64,000 nucleotides of DNA. Origin: Persicaria tinctoria (lineage: Eukaryota; Streptophyta; Magnoliopsida; Caryophyllales; Polygonaceae). The notes below the pieces were generated by a model. The model saw only the letters and a program-made list of their open reading frames with translations. It was not told where the DNA came from and made no database searches. Below, piece by piece: positions 33,548 to 45,926 of this stretch. The stretch's first letter is position 1; every line of letters starts with the position of its first letter. The stretch lies in NCBI GenBank assembly GCA_037127255.1, contig JBANSL010000020.1, positions 58,973,598 to 59,037,597 of the forward strand. Direction: 5' to 3'. The translations under genes were made by a program, and so were the position numbers.

Positions 33548-36338
33548 TGTAAAGACCCGGATTTTTAAAATAATAATTTAAAAATAAATAAAATAAAATA
33601 AATTTAATTTGGATATTTTAAGGAAAACTCGTCATAAATTTAATAAATCTAACTTGAAATTCTTAAAGCGAATTCCGACCCAATTTTTAACTTTAACGGT
33701 TGAATCTGTCTTTCTCCTCGGGACCACAATTCCGTCATCTTTTCTCATTCTTATCCATTCCATGTCATCCCTCTCATTTGGGTAAAATTCTATCTCTCCT
33801 TTCACTCCCTTCCTTATTTGACTCCCTTCTATGGAAAACAAACAACAAATTCTCCTTTTCAAAAACTAGATGTGTTTGACCATTTCAACACCCACACAAC
33901 CCAAGGATCCAAACACCCCATTTGTTCAATTCAAAACAAATACCCTGTATGTTGTTTCCTTTACTCAAACACCCTGTTCCTTGTGGGGTTGCCGAGAGCT
34001 CCCTCCCCAACCTCCTCCTCCATCGCTCAGTCCACCACCCCACTGCACCACCGTCACCACCCTTGGCCAGCAGCGCCGCCGCCACGCCTTGCTCCCCTAA
34101 TTTCCGAACAGCCCAGGCGTCCTCCCTCCTCCACCTCTGCTTTTCGAGCCACCCAGAAGCAGCAGCCTCGACGCCTTCCGGAGCCGCCAGAAGCCACCAG
34201 TAGCGGACGGCGCCGCCGGAAAACGCCGCCAGAAGCCGCAGCCTCCTCGCTCTATTCTTTTTTTTGGATTGGAACCGCTGGTGAGGATCTCCCCTCTCTT
34301 CTCTATTTAAAACTCGAAAGGTCTCCCCTTTAACACCCATACATACTTCCTAGGCTTCCCCATTCGAGATCCAGCTCCGACGGAGCTCCAATCGAAGCTT
34401 CCCGAGCGTTTTCCGGCGAGCATTTCCGAGGCGATTTCGATCGACTTTTCTGGGCTCGAACAAAAACCCCTCGGTGAGCACCTCTTTCCCCTCCTTTCTT
34501 GTCAATTCTATGCCCTGTGGTGTCGAGAACGGGTGGCCGGAGCTCCGCCATCGCCGGCGGGAGGCCCTCCCTTCTCCTTCCTTTTCCGATGTGTATCGAC
34601 CGTGTATTCAAGGAGGAAGATGAACAGTGATCTGATTTGGGTTTGGTTCAACCTTTTATTTTCTTGGTCCGGTTCAGCGATTTTAATTAAAACAAGGCCG
34701 GTTCATGGGTTCTCTTAAATGAAATTCAAATTGGGGCTTGGGTTCTTGGATCCGATTTTGGCAAAAGGTTGGGCCTATTTTTCTCTCTTGGGCCTAAAAG
34801 AATGACTAAATGTGTTTAAGTGAGAAAATGATTTTAAGACTTATATATATTTAGTATAAATATTATTATAAGTGGGATATTATAAATTATATTATGTTAT
34901 TGTTGGGATTTAAAAATATAATATTATTGGACTTGGATTTTAAAAAGAAAGGAATTTGAAAAAGGTTTTAAAGGTTGGGAATTGTTTTGGTAAATGAAAA
35001 TTGATTTAATAAATTTAAAGGAGGAATTTTGGAAATATACTAACCTTGTCAGATGGTTTTGATAAAATAATAAAATAAGTTGATGAAAGGGTAATGTTTT
35101 ATAAATGGATTTCTTGGATGATTTGAGAAAACGTTTTGAATGGTGATTTGATCTAACTTGAGGTTTTAAAAGAGTTTCGGGAAATCTTGGGAAAATGAGG
35201 AATAAATTGATGGCTTGTGTGTGATATTATATGTTTGAGTAACATTAGGAGTAGACTTATTTATATTACTTATATATGTGTTAGGTGATCATATGTGATA
35301 TGTTGGCTGCCTGTATACCTAGTTGTTGCATTTTGCTGTTCTGCACTTCCAGGCGAGTTCCTATATGAGCTCACTCAGATTCGAAAAGAGATCTCTCTGC
35401 TTGTAGCCATGTGCATACTAGATGCTTGCATTCATAATAAAGCATGTCATGTAGTATCCTGCTAGGATTGCACTCATGATTGAGCATTCGTTTACTCATT
35501 GCTTTTGTAAACAGAACGGCCGTTATCTGTGAAGTAACTAGAGTCATTGCTAGGGTTATAGGACGACCTAGTCTCATCGGGTCCCGTCCTGAGTCAATCG
35601 AGTCATGAACTTCCTTATATTATGAGATGCCTGCGGGCTTTATTGTGGATACGGGTTGGGCATGCGTGACACCCGGTTATATGGAATGCATTCACGAGCT
35701 GGCCAGTCTCCGCCCTATCGGAAGGGGGTGGAGGTAGGAGAGGGATATACCACTTGGTATTCGGTGCTAAGGCCTTATTATATTTATGCACTTGATTTTA
35801 GGATCATGCTAGTGTGTTAATATTCCGCCTTGCATCTAGAAGCATCTTTATTAGGACTAGCGTGTGTATATGTCTGCTTGTTTGGGATTATATTGCGTAG
35901 GGCTTCGATCTGACACCGCCCCGCACACATTTTTTTTTTAGGTTTGTTTGAAACATGATTATTCCTTGTTTCCGTGACGTGGGAACTCTCTTGGGCGATC
36001 TCAAAGAAATGGTTTAACTCTACTAACCCATTATATTAAATTTCGATAAATACGCTTATTGATTTGGTTTTGACTCGGATCTGTCGTGTCACCCTCTTGT
36101 ATTACACCTTGATTCTACTATTTGCATGTTTGTTGGTTTTCCACGCTTAGATTTATGACAGGTACAGGGGACTTCCCCGGGGATTCCAACGATCCCTTCA
36201 AAATTTGGGTATGAAATCCCACTTTAAAATGTTAGGATAGAATTTCAAACCTTCAACCTGTACTCGGGGCGCAAGATTCTAAAGAGGGGTTTCATCCCTC
36301 GAAACGTAACCCGGGAATCATAATCCCGGGCCGTTACA
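33548..36338 (+). repeat. 3' LTR of the LARD-like element
   Basis: 2791 bp, almost identical to the 5' LTR. The preceding purine-rich stretch TAGAGGTGGATGA is the likely polypurine tract. It carries a single copy of the terminal 590 bp. Confidence 0.92.
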
Positions 36339-38340
36339 TTTCAGACCATACAGAGAGCGCTTCAGGAGACACACGTGCTTGGGACGATCAATATCAGCGA
36401 ACCCCGGCGGCTGAAACATGTAAACTCTCTCATTCAGATGGCCATGCAGAAAGGCGTTCTTGACATCCAACTGATGAATGACCCACTGTCGCGACAACGC
36501 TAAGCTCAACACCACTCGGATAGTGGCAGGCTTGGCCACGGGGCTGAATGTCTCATTACAATCAATACCTGCCTGCTGAGATCGACCGTTGACCACAACA
36601 CGAGCTTTGTAGCGCTCTAACATCCCATCGGAGCAGAACTTGTGGCGGAAGATCCACATGCATCGAATGACGTTCGCCTCAGGCGGGCGAGGAACCAGAA
36701 CCCAAGTACCATTCCTTGTAAGGCCCCTGTATTCGTCGAACATAGCCGTCTGCCAATTCGGGTCAAGGAGGGCTGTTTTGTGGGAGGTGTGGATGGGGGA
36801 AAGGGAGGTCGGGGTGAGGCAGGAGGTGGGTGGGATTCGATGGGGATGACAGTAGAGGGTGCGGCGGGCGCAACAAAAAGTTGCGGCTGCGGCATCGGGT
36901 GTGACCAGGGGGGGAGCTGGGAGGACGCAGAGAATTGGTTGGCGAGGTTATGTGTGGCGTTCATGGAGACGATCTTCCGAGGTCTGAAAACACCGGAGAT
37001 GCTGCGGGTGTGCGGTCTAGAGGTAGTAGGAGGGGGTGACAGTGGGGGTGGTGTAGAGGGAGAGGCAGGAGCACCGGGAGAGCTCTGGGGAAGGAGAAAG
37101 TGAGGGAAGGAAGACTCTGACTCAGACTGAGACACGGAAGGTGTGGAAGAGGGGAGAGGAGGAGAAGAAAAGGGAAAGCGAGACTCATCAAAAGTGACAT
37201 GACGTGACACAATAAGCTTATGGGTCTTGACATCGAGGCAAAGGTAACCGCGATGATCAGACGGATAACATAGGAAGACACATGGAGTGGAGCGTGGGTG
37301 AAGCTTGTGTGGGGCGGTGGAGGACTGGTTTGGAAAGCACAAGCACCCAAAGGTACGAAGGTGATCATACCTAGGCAAGGTGTAATAGAGTGCCTGAGTT
37401 GGCGACCGATGGTGTAGGGTAGTAGATGGTAGAATGTTGAAGAGATAACTTGTGGTTGATAAGGCGTGGGGACAATAGAAAAGGGGCATGGATGCGTGGA
37501 AGAGGAGAGAGCGCATCATAGGGGCAAGACAAGCGATAGGAGATCCCGTTTGTGGCGAAGAAAGAGTGAAAGTCTTTGTTGTCAAATTCACGGCCATTGT
37601 GACATTGGAAACATTTAATGGATGTGTGAAACTGTGTTTTGATGTAGGCATGGAATTTGGCAAAGACAGGAAACACTTGGGACTTGAAATGCAACGGGAA
37701 GACCCATAAGAAATGAGTGTAATCATCAAGAAACAAGAGGTAGTACTTGTGACCCTCCTTGCTAGGCACATGAGAGGTCCAAATGTCACTATGAATGATA
37801 TCAAAAGGAGCAAGGGTGAAGTTCAAAGACTGTTGGAACGACAGTCGGGCATGTTTGCCTATCTGGCAAGAAGAGCATAAACTAGAGCGTAGGTCTTTAG
37901 GACAGGTGACAGGACTCTGAGAACGAAGGACATCTAGAACGGCAGAACTGGGATGGCCCAGGCGTCCATGCCACAGGCTGGACGATGATGCCGAGAGGGC
38001 GACCGGGCACGACTGAATGGAAGCAGGAGGTGGTGTGACAGGGTAGAGCTCCCCGGTGCTGTTACATCTCATGCGAGTAACCCCCGTAGTAAGATCGTTC
38101 ACAGAGAAACCAAAGGGATCAAACGCAAGAGAAACGTTATTGTGAGTAGTAAACCGACGGACAAAGACAAGGTTTTTGACAATCTTTGGGGCAATGAGGA
38201 CATTGTTAAGATGTAGTGGGTGAGTTGGGGTCTGTAATTTGGCGTGGCCAATCCGCGAAGTAGTTAGACGACCACCATTTCCGACGATAATAGAGTGTGC
38301 ATGGCCTTTAAAGGAAATAGATGAGAGGTTACCTGAGGAG
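36339..38340 (-). pseudogene. Copia pol relic, part 2: integrase and reverse transcriptase start
   Basis: Reading on the minus strand from 38340, the protease C-terminal part (SISFKGHAHSIIVGNGG) leads to the GAG-pre-integrase zinc motif (WHGRLGHPSS and CSSCQIGKHARLSF). The integrase core follows, with DIIHSDIW and NGREFDNKDF. A frameshift near 37480-37500 moves on to the integrase C-terminal part (HVTFDESRFPF) and a proline/serine-rich linker. Another frameshift leads into reverse transcriptase ([22 protein letters not shown]), which stops at the insertion after SLYGLK. Both ends are cut by other elements. Confidence 0.88.
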
Positions 38341-38643
38341 TGTTGTAGGGAGGAAATCGAGTTCAAAATATAGAAATATAGATCAAACCAGATCTTGCCC
38401 ACGCAAATAATTACAAGACTTCCTCCCGATGTAGCAGCGTGAAGTCAAGATTGATCCTCAAGGAAGTTGGTCAGCGGATCCCAGACAATGGAAGAATCTC
38501 ACGGGCAGAAATCGACTTCAGGGTACTCGACCTCGACTAGGGCTAGTCAACAGGGGTCAGTACAGTCGAATCCGAGCAAGGCAAAGTCACTGCTTTTGGT
38601 CGATCTCGAGGAGGCAACTCGACGTCGAGTAGGATTTGGCCGT

Positions 38644-40082
38644 TGATAGCATGCATTTAGGTAGGCATAATAGGTTGTATTTAGCTTAGTTAAGATGCAT
38701 TTCATGGATGGATTAAGTACAATTTGCATATTTGCTCTCTATGTTAGTGGAGTCGGAATCTACACACTTTTATTGATTATTTCAGGTAATCGTGGATCCG
38801 ATGATGAGACAGGAGTTGTTAACGCATTAGATGAGAATGTCTAGTTGATCGGAGAAGCTTACATGAAGATCTCAAGAGGTCCTGAGAAGAAGAAGCGGAC
38901 CTAAACGAAGAACAAGTCTGCAGAAGTTGTCGCCAGACATGCTGAACTTGTTTTGCACTTTCTGGAGGCCTTGGTTGTCCGATTGACTACTATGACCATG
39001 CGTTGGAAAGCTCTTTCAAAGAGCTACAACTTTCTTGTTAATAAGAAGAGCAAATTCAAAGCAGATTTTCCGTGAAAGACAATATGCCGCGGCCGCCGCC
39101 AGGGCCGCTACAGCGGGGTACAAAGACACAATATGCTGCGGCCGCAGCATATATGCTGCGCCCGCAGCATTGGTCATCAGCGCTTGTGCGCGGCGTTTTA
39201 AATATTAAAACCCTAGATCTATTACTTTATTTTATGGCCGACTTTGGATGATTTAAAAGGCCAAGTTTTATGTTATTTTCATTACTTCTATTCTATTCTT
39301 TCATCAGACACTTTAGAGATTTTGAGCGATGTCTTCCATGAGGAACTAAACTCATCTATTCTGCCTGCAATTTGAAGCTTTGTTTGGATTGATTGTGAGT
39401 TTCTAATTCTCGTTCCTTGTTTCATATATTTGAATGCTTCAACTTATTTGTGCTTGATTGTCTATTGTTTTATTCTATCTAGCCCGCGCAACTAGTTAGA
39501 ATCAATTCAATTGCTAAGGTTTTGTAGATTCCTGGTTGTGAACCTTAACCTAAGTAGCAAACTTGTTCCTTTAGGGCTGGTTGAACTAATTGAATGAGTA
39601 GGAAGTTGAATGTGTTGTTAAATCCCTCTTTAGGGACTGCAAATACCTTGGCTAATCTCTGAACTTAAAGCTATCAATTGGGTTAAATCCTTCTTTAGGG
39701 ACTGTTCGATTGATAAGGGTTGCTAAGACTGGTTGGACTAGTAACTATATTAGGTCGGGACAAGGGCATTCATAGGAAACCTTAATAGGACGAGGAGAAG
39801 TTACAAGGATCGCTTCAAACCAAATAAAGTGGAAAATTGTAGGTAGAATTGCTTCTCCTAATTGTTTGAATTACAATCATTTACTTTTGCTTTCTTCAAT
39901 CCGCTTTGATAAAAGACGGATCTTTTACACTCTCAAAACCCCCCCTTTTGGTTACTTGATAGGAATCTTAAACACACTTGAATAGTGAATTTCCCTGAGG
40001 GATCGACCTCTTGCTTATTGCTATACTAGTTATAGGTTTGAGATTTACTTGGGCGGATCAACGACAGGTTTTCCCTCCGTCA
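38644..40082 (+). repeat. 5' LTR of the deleted Gypsy element
   Basis: 1439 bp, starting TGATAGCATGC and ending CCCTCCGTCA before the primer site. It holds a perfect 20-bp GC-rich palindrome near 39125-39145 followed by a second, imperfect copy. Confidence 0.88.
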
Positions 40083-40181
40083 AATTTGGCGCCGTTGCCG
40101 GGGACCCTTGCCTCATTAAGGCGAGAAACTCGTGATCGCTTACGCGAGCTCCCTTTTGATCAAGAAGAAACTAAGATAGAG

Positions 40182-41040
40182 ATGGCTAACGACGCAAACC
40201 GCACTCTTAGGGAGCTTTCCGCTCCTGATGTGGCACCGCAACCCCTGGCAATCCAATTCCCTGCGCTAGGGGAAGGAGGCAACTTTGAGCTGAAATCAGG
40301 GGTAGTTCATCTTATACCCAAGTTTCATGGGTTGAGTGGGGAGGACCCCCACAAGCATCTGTCTGAGTTCCATACTGTGGTTGTTGGAATGAAACCTGAG
40401 AACGTTACTGAGGATCAAATCAAGCTGAGAGCTTTTCCCTTCTCATTGAAGGATGATGCGAGGGAGTGGTTCTTCTATCTACCAGCGGGATCTATTACTA
40501 CTTGGGATGAGATAAAGAGAGTCTTCCTGGAGATGTACTTCCCTGCAACAAACCTCAATGCTTTGAAAAGGTCAATCAGCAGCATTGAGCAGTACGCTAC
40601 GGAGTCGATTCATGAGTATTTTGAGCGCTTCAAGAAACTCCGTGCTAGTTGCCCATGCAATGGCTTTTCTCAAAAGGATTTGGTCTTATTTATCTTCAAT
40701 GGGCTCACTAATGATGAGCGCAAAACGGTTAATTCTTGTTGTGGGGGAAACATGCTGAATAAGACGCCAGCTGCAGCTTGGGAAGTGTTTAAGGAGCTCT
40801 CTGAGGGCTCTAGGCAGTTCAACAAGAGCACTCGTGCAAGAGGTGGACTTGCTATTGATGCCCCAGTGGCTGCATTACAGAACGATATGGCAGAGATGAA
40901 AGAGATGATCAAGAAGCTGGTAGTTGACAGAGCATCTCAACAGTTGAAAGCATGTGAATCTTACAATGTTCCATTCCATCCTATGGATATGTATTCGACT
41001 TCACAAGAACCTAGCGTTGAGTTGAATGCAATTGGGAATC
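40182..41040 (+). pseudogene. Gypsy gag (retrotrans_gag) relic
   Basis: Capsid protein of a Gypsy element. The ATG at 40182 (MANDANRTLREL) suits a position about 95 bp after the primer site. The capsid core signature is clear (FHGLSGEDPHKHLSEF, FSLKDDAREWFFYLP, WDEIKRVFLEMYFP, IHEYFERFKKL, FIFNGL). About 285 codons are open without a stop. The frame then runs into 3' LTR sequence at about 41041 because of an internal deletion, so nucleocapsid and pol are missing. It is very similar in design to the gag at 46299-47362, but belongs to a distinct element. Confidence 0.85.
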
Positions 41041-41299
41041 CAATAAAGTGGAAAATTGTAGTTAGAATTACTTCTCCTAATTGTCTAAAACAAATCCATT
41101 TACTTTGCTTCTTTACTCCGCTTTGATAAAAGGCGGAACTTTCACACACAAAAACCCCCCAAATTGGTTACTTTGATTGACACCTGAATTACACTTGAGT
41201 TATAACTTTCCCTGTGGGATCGATCTCTTGCTTATTGCTATACTAGTTATAGGTTTGAGATTTACTTTGGCGGATCAACGACAGGTTTTCCCTCCATCA
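41034..41299 (+). repeat. Truncated 3' LTR end of the deleted Gypsy
   Basis: From ATAAAGTGGAAAATTGTAG to CCCTCCATCA it matches about 39821-40082 of the 5' LTR. The 5' 1.18 kb of this LTR is gone. The shared word AATAAAGTGGAAAATTGTA marks the deletion junction. Confidence 0.88.
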
Positions 41300-41903
41300 G
41301 TCGTAGTCGAGTAAGCTGGTCGAAATCGAGTTAACTGCAGAGACACAAGCAACAACGATCTTTGCTCGATCGAAGGTGAGTAGTCGACGTAGACCAAGGG
41401 GTGGTCGAAGTCGAGCAGAAATAGTAAAATAAAATAAAGAACAAATATTTTCCAAATTCGGAATAAAATATGTAAAAGAAAACTTTCAAGATCGGGGTTT
41501 GCAACAACGATAACCAAACATGCATAAGGCAAGATAAATAACGATAATCATGCAAATTGCATTGAAGGATCAAGCTTTCACCTTTTCCAACAATTAGACA
41601 ACTCTTTCAAGAAACCCTAATTGTATCTACCGATTTTATGTTTATAATCCAAGTTGTTAACATAGGTAATAAACACATAAAAGGTAGTATATGCTCAAAA
41701 CATAATAAAGGTCGGATCTTTACCTCAAGCATGCATGACTATCGTCGGGCTCACCCCGACCCTAGAAGTGGGTGGACTACTCGCGGTTCATCATAATTAA
41801 AGACATCAATAATAAAAGGAAATAAACTTGCATTAATAAATCAAATAGAGCTTACAACCAAAGGAAGTCAATTCCACTCTCGCTTCACAAACTCCTCTTG
41901 GCC

Positions 41904-41946
<43 letters not shown>

Positions 41947-42883
41947 TCTAGCTAGAAATTCATAAAAATCAGCCTTATAGGCTTTATTTATAGGCTTCTA
42001 ATCCTTGCTAATCAAGGAAGGAAATTCTATCTAATATCTAAAGATAAAACTCTACTTGGAAATAAATCTATCTAAATAAGTAAAACTAGATAAATCATAG
42101 GGTAGTTAATTGTTTAACCCTTAGGATAAATAAAAAGATAAAAATGTCTAAATCTTCATGTGTTGGGAATCTTCTCTCAAAAATATCTCCATCAGATTCG
42201 GGATAGAACCTTAACAAGACTCGGACTAGCTCGAAATCGGCCGTTGGGGTCAACTCGATATCGAGTAGGCTTACTCGATATCGACCAACATTTCTTCACT
42301 TCAGCTTCAGCAACTCGATCTTGGCCTTCAGAGTGAACATCGACCAGCTTCAACTCGATATCGACTAGATCAAGCCGATATCGACCTACGTGTTTCTTCC
42401 TCAGCTTCCTTGGTCGATTCCTGGTTCTTCACTCGATTTTTGGCTTGGTCGACTTCGACCAGTTTTGGTCGACGTCGACTAAAGTTGGCTTGTCCTTGTC
42501 TTCTCGATCAGCATCTCCTTCCTCGAGCTCGGGTGTTCTTCTGGGCCTTGGTCGACATCGAGTAATCTTACTCGACATCGAGTAAAGTTCAGCTCGAGTT
42601 GCCTTCGTCTTCTTTCCTCGAGTTGGTTCTGCTTCAGCTGTAGTCGAAGTCGAGGAAGCTTGCTCAAGATCGAGTAAAATGCAGCTCTTATCCTCTCTTC
42701 TTGGTTTCGTCCCGGAATGGCTCCAAATTCTGTAATATTAAACCAAAACTTATGTATACCTCTATTTCTTTCAAATAAGCATATATTACATAAATTCAAC
42801 ATATTCGCAACCCGAAATATGCAAAGTATATAGAATAAAGAGCTAAAATGTATATAAAGACATGGTCATTTTAGTGGACGTCA

Positions 42884-44732
42884 AATCACCCCATACTTAA
42901 GCTTGCTTGTCTCCAAGCAATAACTTGGATGGTCATTCAGGGGAAGAATTCAAACTCTCAACATCATAGATTCATTCTTATATAACCCTGCAATCAATTA
43001 CCATCATCGAAAAGGTACTTGTGCCACAAATCCATACATGTGCAATAAAAAGCAACATATACTCACAAAAGGAGGTTTATGCAAAAATCAATTTATGTGA
43101 CAAAGCATCAATAATCAAGAGGATTTTAATTAAGTTCAATATGGAGTAGATTGGTAAAAGGCTAAAGATGGGCAATTTTTGGCAATGTAGTGCTAATGAT
43201 CCGGGGAAATGGAGTACTTTCCAAATTGAATTTCCACATTCCTTCTTCCTTTGATTTCTCACCTTTCGCTCATCGCTCAATGCTTTTTTCAATATTATGC
43301 TTTTACCTCTTTAACCTCAGCACTGCCTTCTCGCGAGTCACAAATATGGGTGTCATGAATGGCCCCGGATACTTAGTGCTTTGGACTCCTCACTTGTGTA
43401 TCCCATCTCACTCAACTATTATCTCAGTAAGCAGGGTCGATCTACCTTTATCGCCTGAGGTGACCGGATTTTTTCTCACTCATTAAATTTTCCATAAATT
43501 TTAAACAATTTCCTACCAAACTCCAATAATAATAATTAGATCACAACAACCATATAACATCTCCATAATGTAACATCGTTCTCAACATAATCCCTGGATA
43601 GGAAATAAGGTAAAGAATGGTAATATTTAGAACATGTGGAGCAAATATGAAATAAGGCATAATATGGCTTTTTGTGATGCATAAGCATAGGTAAGGCTAA
43701 GGATATAACAATTTATGAGCATTATATGGAAATATAAAGTCCTCCATCCTCTTATCATGCAACATGTCAAAAGCAACTTCAAATTTTACCTCATTTCATG
43801 GTTTTCAAGAAATAATGCACTTCATTGTGACTTCCCTTTACTAGGCAATTTCATGCTATATTTCTAATGAATCCAATTTTGCATCGTTGAGTTCAATATA
43901 AGCTTCCATGACACTATTCTTTAGACAATTTACAAGCTTTAGGAGATGTCTCATAGAACTTTGAGTTTAGCAATTAGGCACAAAAAATTTAAAAATTTAC
44001 ATAAAATTCACCACGTAAAAACATAACCAAGAATAAAACATAAAATAATGATAATGAGCTTTTCCCCAACCCCATACTTAAAATATACAGTGTCCCCACT
44101 GTATAAAATCAACATAAAACAAAGGTAAAGGAAGGAGCTCACCGAATAACGCGTCAAGGAAGGCAAAACAGGGTCGTCGAGTAACTGAGGTAGTCGACGT
44201 CGAGTAACCTGGTCGACGTCGAGTACAGATCCTGCGTCGAGTGAAAGTTTGAAGTCGAGGAAGCTCTTGGCTTGGTCGACGTCGAGTAGCTAGGTCGACG
44301 TCGAGTAGATTTGTGTTGCTCCTCTTGGTCGATCTCGACTGGCCTAGTCGATTTCGACTGTTCTATGAGGGACTTCTTTTTCCACTCTTTGCGATCCTTT
44401 TATGCTTCTCGACCTAAGAATGTTAGTTTTCACACGAAGACAAGACTTTCCACATGAAGCATTCAAAACCAAAAACAAAAACAAAAAACAAAAATTTAAA
44501 AGTCCCAAAATCCAAAAGTTTTATGTACATGCTCTAGATTTTAGAGTCGCTAGGCCGACTTCTCCGCTTGTGCTCAAGGACCGTCAATGTGGGGCCCCCT
44601 TGTGTTTGACCCTTTTTCTGGATCATCTAGGTCCTGATTGTAGTATGCAAGCTCAGCTGATAGGTGGTCGCTTGCATAGTATCCCTTTCCTTCCTTCTTC
44701 TTCTTTCCAGCTCTCATTCTTCGCAGATTAGC
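42884..44732 (-). other. Non-coding 3' part of the gag-protease Gypsy
   Basis: Lies between the protease stop and the polypurine tract, where reverse transcriptase and integrase would be expected. It has only short frames without motifs. Six copies of GTCGACGTCGAG-like words cluster at 44188-44310, and an A-rich stretch lies at 44468-44500. Confidence 0.7.
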
Positions 44733-45926
44733 TCACCACGGGACCTTACCTCCCCTTAAATATTTATTAAATTCATTAATGGACAGAGGAGGGGTTGAAA
44801 TCATACCTGGACTTACCTTTTCGTGCCCAAAACAGAAATCTTCAGGCTTAGGGTTGGTCGACGTCGAGTAGGTTTGGTCGACGTCGAGTACAGGGACCCC
44901 ATACTTAGGCTCTTGGCAAGTCAGGTGCTCAACAGAGGAAGTCGACCTCGAGAAGTTTTGGTCGAAGTCGAGGAAGTTGGTTGATGTCGAGTAGACCTTG
45001 TCGACGTCGAGAAGCTTCTTGGCGCCTTCCTCCGTTGTTGTTTGCTTATCCTCGTAGTTGCTTATGCTTTTCACCTCCAGCCATGAAATTTCCTCCTTTG
45101 TAGGGCCAAAAGAGAAATCTAAGACCTCGTCGCCTATTGTGAAGGTGAGCAATCGCTGCTTTACGCTGATTTTAGCATCTGTAGTAGCTAGGAATGGTCT
45201 ACCAAGAATAATAGGGCTAGTAGGATCTTCAGCACAATCTATAATAAGGAAATCAGTGGGGACATAGAACTTACCAACCTGGACAGGGACATTATCAACC
45301 ATACCTGTAGGGATGACCACTGTATTGTTTGCCATGTATAGTTTGGCATCCACAGGCTCTATAGATCCTATCTTCACCTTTTGCCAGATTGATAAGGGCA
45401 TGATGCTCACGCTTGCTCCTAAATCACATAAGGCCTCATAGTTAAATTTTCCAAATCCCACAGTAATAGAAAACTTACCAGGGTTAGGTCTCTTCTCAGG
45501 GAAGTCCATCCTTTTGCATTCGCCGGTGATTTCTGAGAGTGATCGCTTGTTACTAAGGATTTCCTTGAGGAATTTGACATAAGCAGGCATCTCTTGAAGA
45601 TCTTCTGAAAAAGGAATTGAAATATTTAGTTCCTGAAGCATCTTAACAAAGCGTTTAAACCTACCTGCAGTGGGATCTTTCGGCGCCTTGGAAGGGAACG
45701 GAAGCGTCTTCTTCTGTTTCGGATCCAGAACAGATGTCGGAGGTGTTGTAGAGTCCTCGACGTCGACTGGAGTCTCCTCGACATCGACTAGGTTCTCCTC
45801 GACTTCGACCATAGGAATAGTCGACTTTGAGTTCTGTTGTCGTGCAGAAGTTCCCTCGATGTTATATGGCTGGTCGACTTCGGGTACTCCTACTCGACGT
45901 CGAGTAGACTGGTCGACGTCGACCAC
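44733..45926 (-). CDS. Gypsy aspartic protease / gag C-terminal frame
   Basis: An open frame of 397 codons on the minus strand. The retropepsin-like core lies in the middle: FGKFNYEALCDLGASVSIMP, with DLGA in place of the usual DSGA/DTGA, then IILGRPFLATTDAKI, the conserved flap-to-end block. It would cut the element polyprotein. It is flanked on both sides by low-complexity tails made from repeated LDVDQ, VDVE and YSTST pieces, which are the translation of the TCGACGTCGA word that fills this element. The frame stops after GGKVPW with no polymerase downstream. Whether it still functions is unknown. Confidence 0.8.
   Translation of the reverse strand: MVDVDQSTRRRVGVPEVDQPYNIEGTSARQQNSKSTIPMVEVEENLVDVEETPVDVEDSTTPPTSVLDPKQKKTLPFPSKAPKDPTAGRFKRFVKMLQELNISIPFSEDLQEMPAYVKFLKEILSNKRSLSEITGECKRMDFPEKRPNPGKFSITVGFGKFNYEALCDLGASVSIMPLSIWQKVKIGSIEPVDAKLYMANNTVVIPTGMVDNVPVQVGKFYVPTDFLIIDCAEDPTSPIILGRPFLATTDAKISVKQRLLTFTIGDEVLDFSFGPTKEEISWLEVKSISNYEDKQTTTEEGAKKLLDVDKVYSTSTNFLDFDQNFSRSTSSVEHLTCQEPKYGVPVLDVDQTYSTSTNPKPEDFCFGHEKVSPGMISTPPLSINEFNKYLRGGKVPW

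Larger units (their letters stand above)
24598..36338 (+). mobile_element. Large LTR retrotransposon without coding capacity (LARD-like)
   Basis: 11.74 kb, inserted into the Copia reverse transcriptase with duplication TTTCA (24593-24597, 36339-36343). The LTRs are 2.79 kb (24598-27387, 33548-36338), with ends TGTAAAGACCCGG and CCGGGCCGTTACA. A tRNA-Met-type primer-binding site TGGTATCAGAGC lies at 27985 and a purine-rich tract before 33548, so it is in + orientation. The 5.6-kb interior has only short unrelated frames, with no gag or pol motifs. Long LTRs and a long non-coding interior fit the LARD class, presumably mobilised by a Gypsy relative. By eye the LTRs differ at fewer than twenty-five positions, so the insertion is young. 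Confidence 0.9.
38644..41299 (+). mobile_element. Internally deleted Ty3/gypsy element nested in an LTR
   Basis: 2.66 kb with a complete 5' LTR (38644-40082), primer-site region TTGGCGCCGTTGCCGGGGA (about 40086), gag (about 40182-41040), and then directly the last 260 bp of a 3' LTR (41041-41299). The target duplication is GCCGT/GTCGT (38639-38643, 41300-41304). The intact partner LTR of the host element reads GTCGT at this site, confirming the duplication. Protease, polymerase and integrase are deleted. Confidence 0.9.
38341..42883 (-). repeat. 3' LTR of the gag-protease Gypsy, split by a nested element
   Basis: The parts 38341-38643 and 41300-42883 together match the intact LTR at 47564-49442. 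A long (CT)n run at 41908-41945 is expanded relative to the same place in the other LTR (about 48478-48503). Both copies hold many TCGA-rich words. Confidence 0.9.

Noticed and set aside
36640..37103. + strand frames of 69-153 codons over the Copia integrase/reverse transcriptase
   Set aside because: Antisense shadows of the minus-strand Copia pol.
41908..41945. (CT)n run as a regulatory GAGA element
   Set aside because: It is an expansion in one LTR copy only. The partner LTR has a short interrupted run, so microsatellite slippage explains it.
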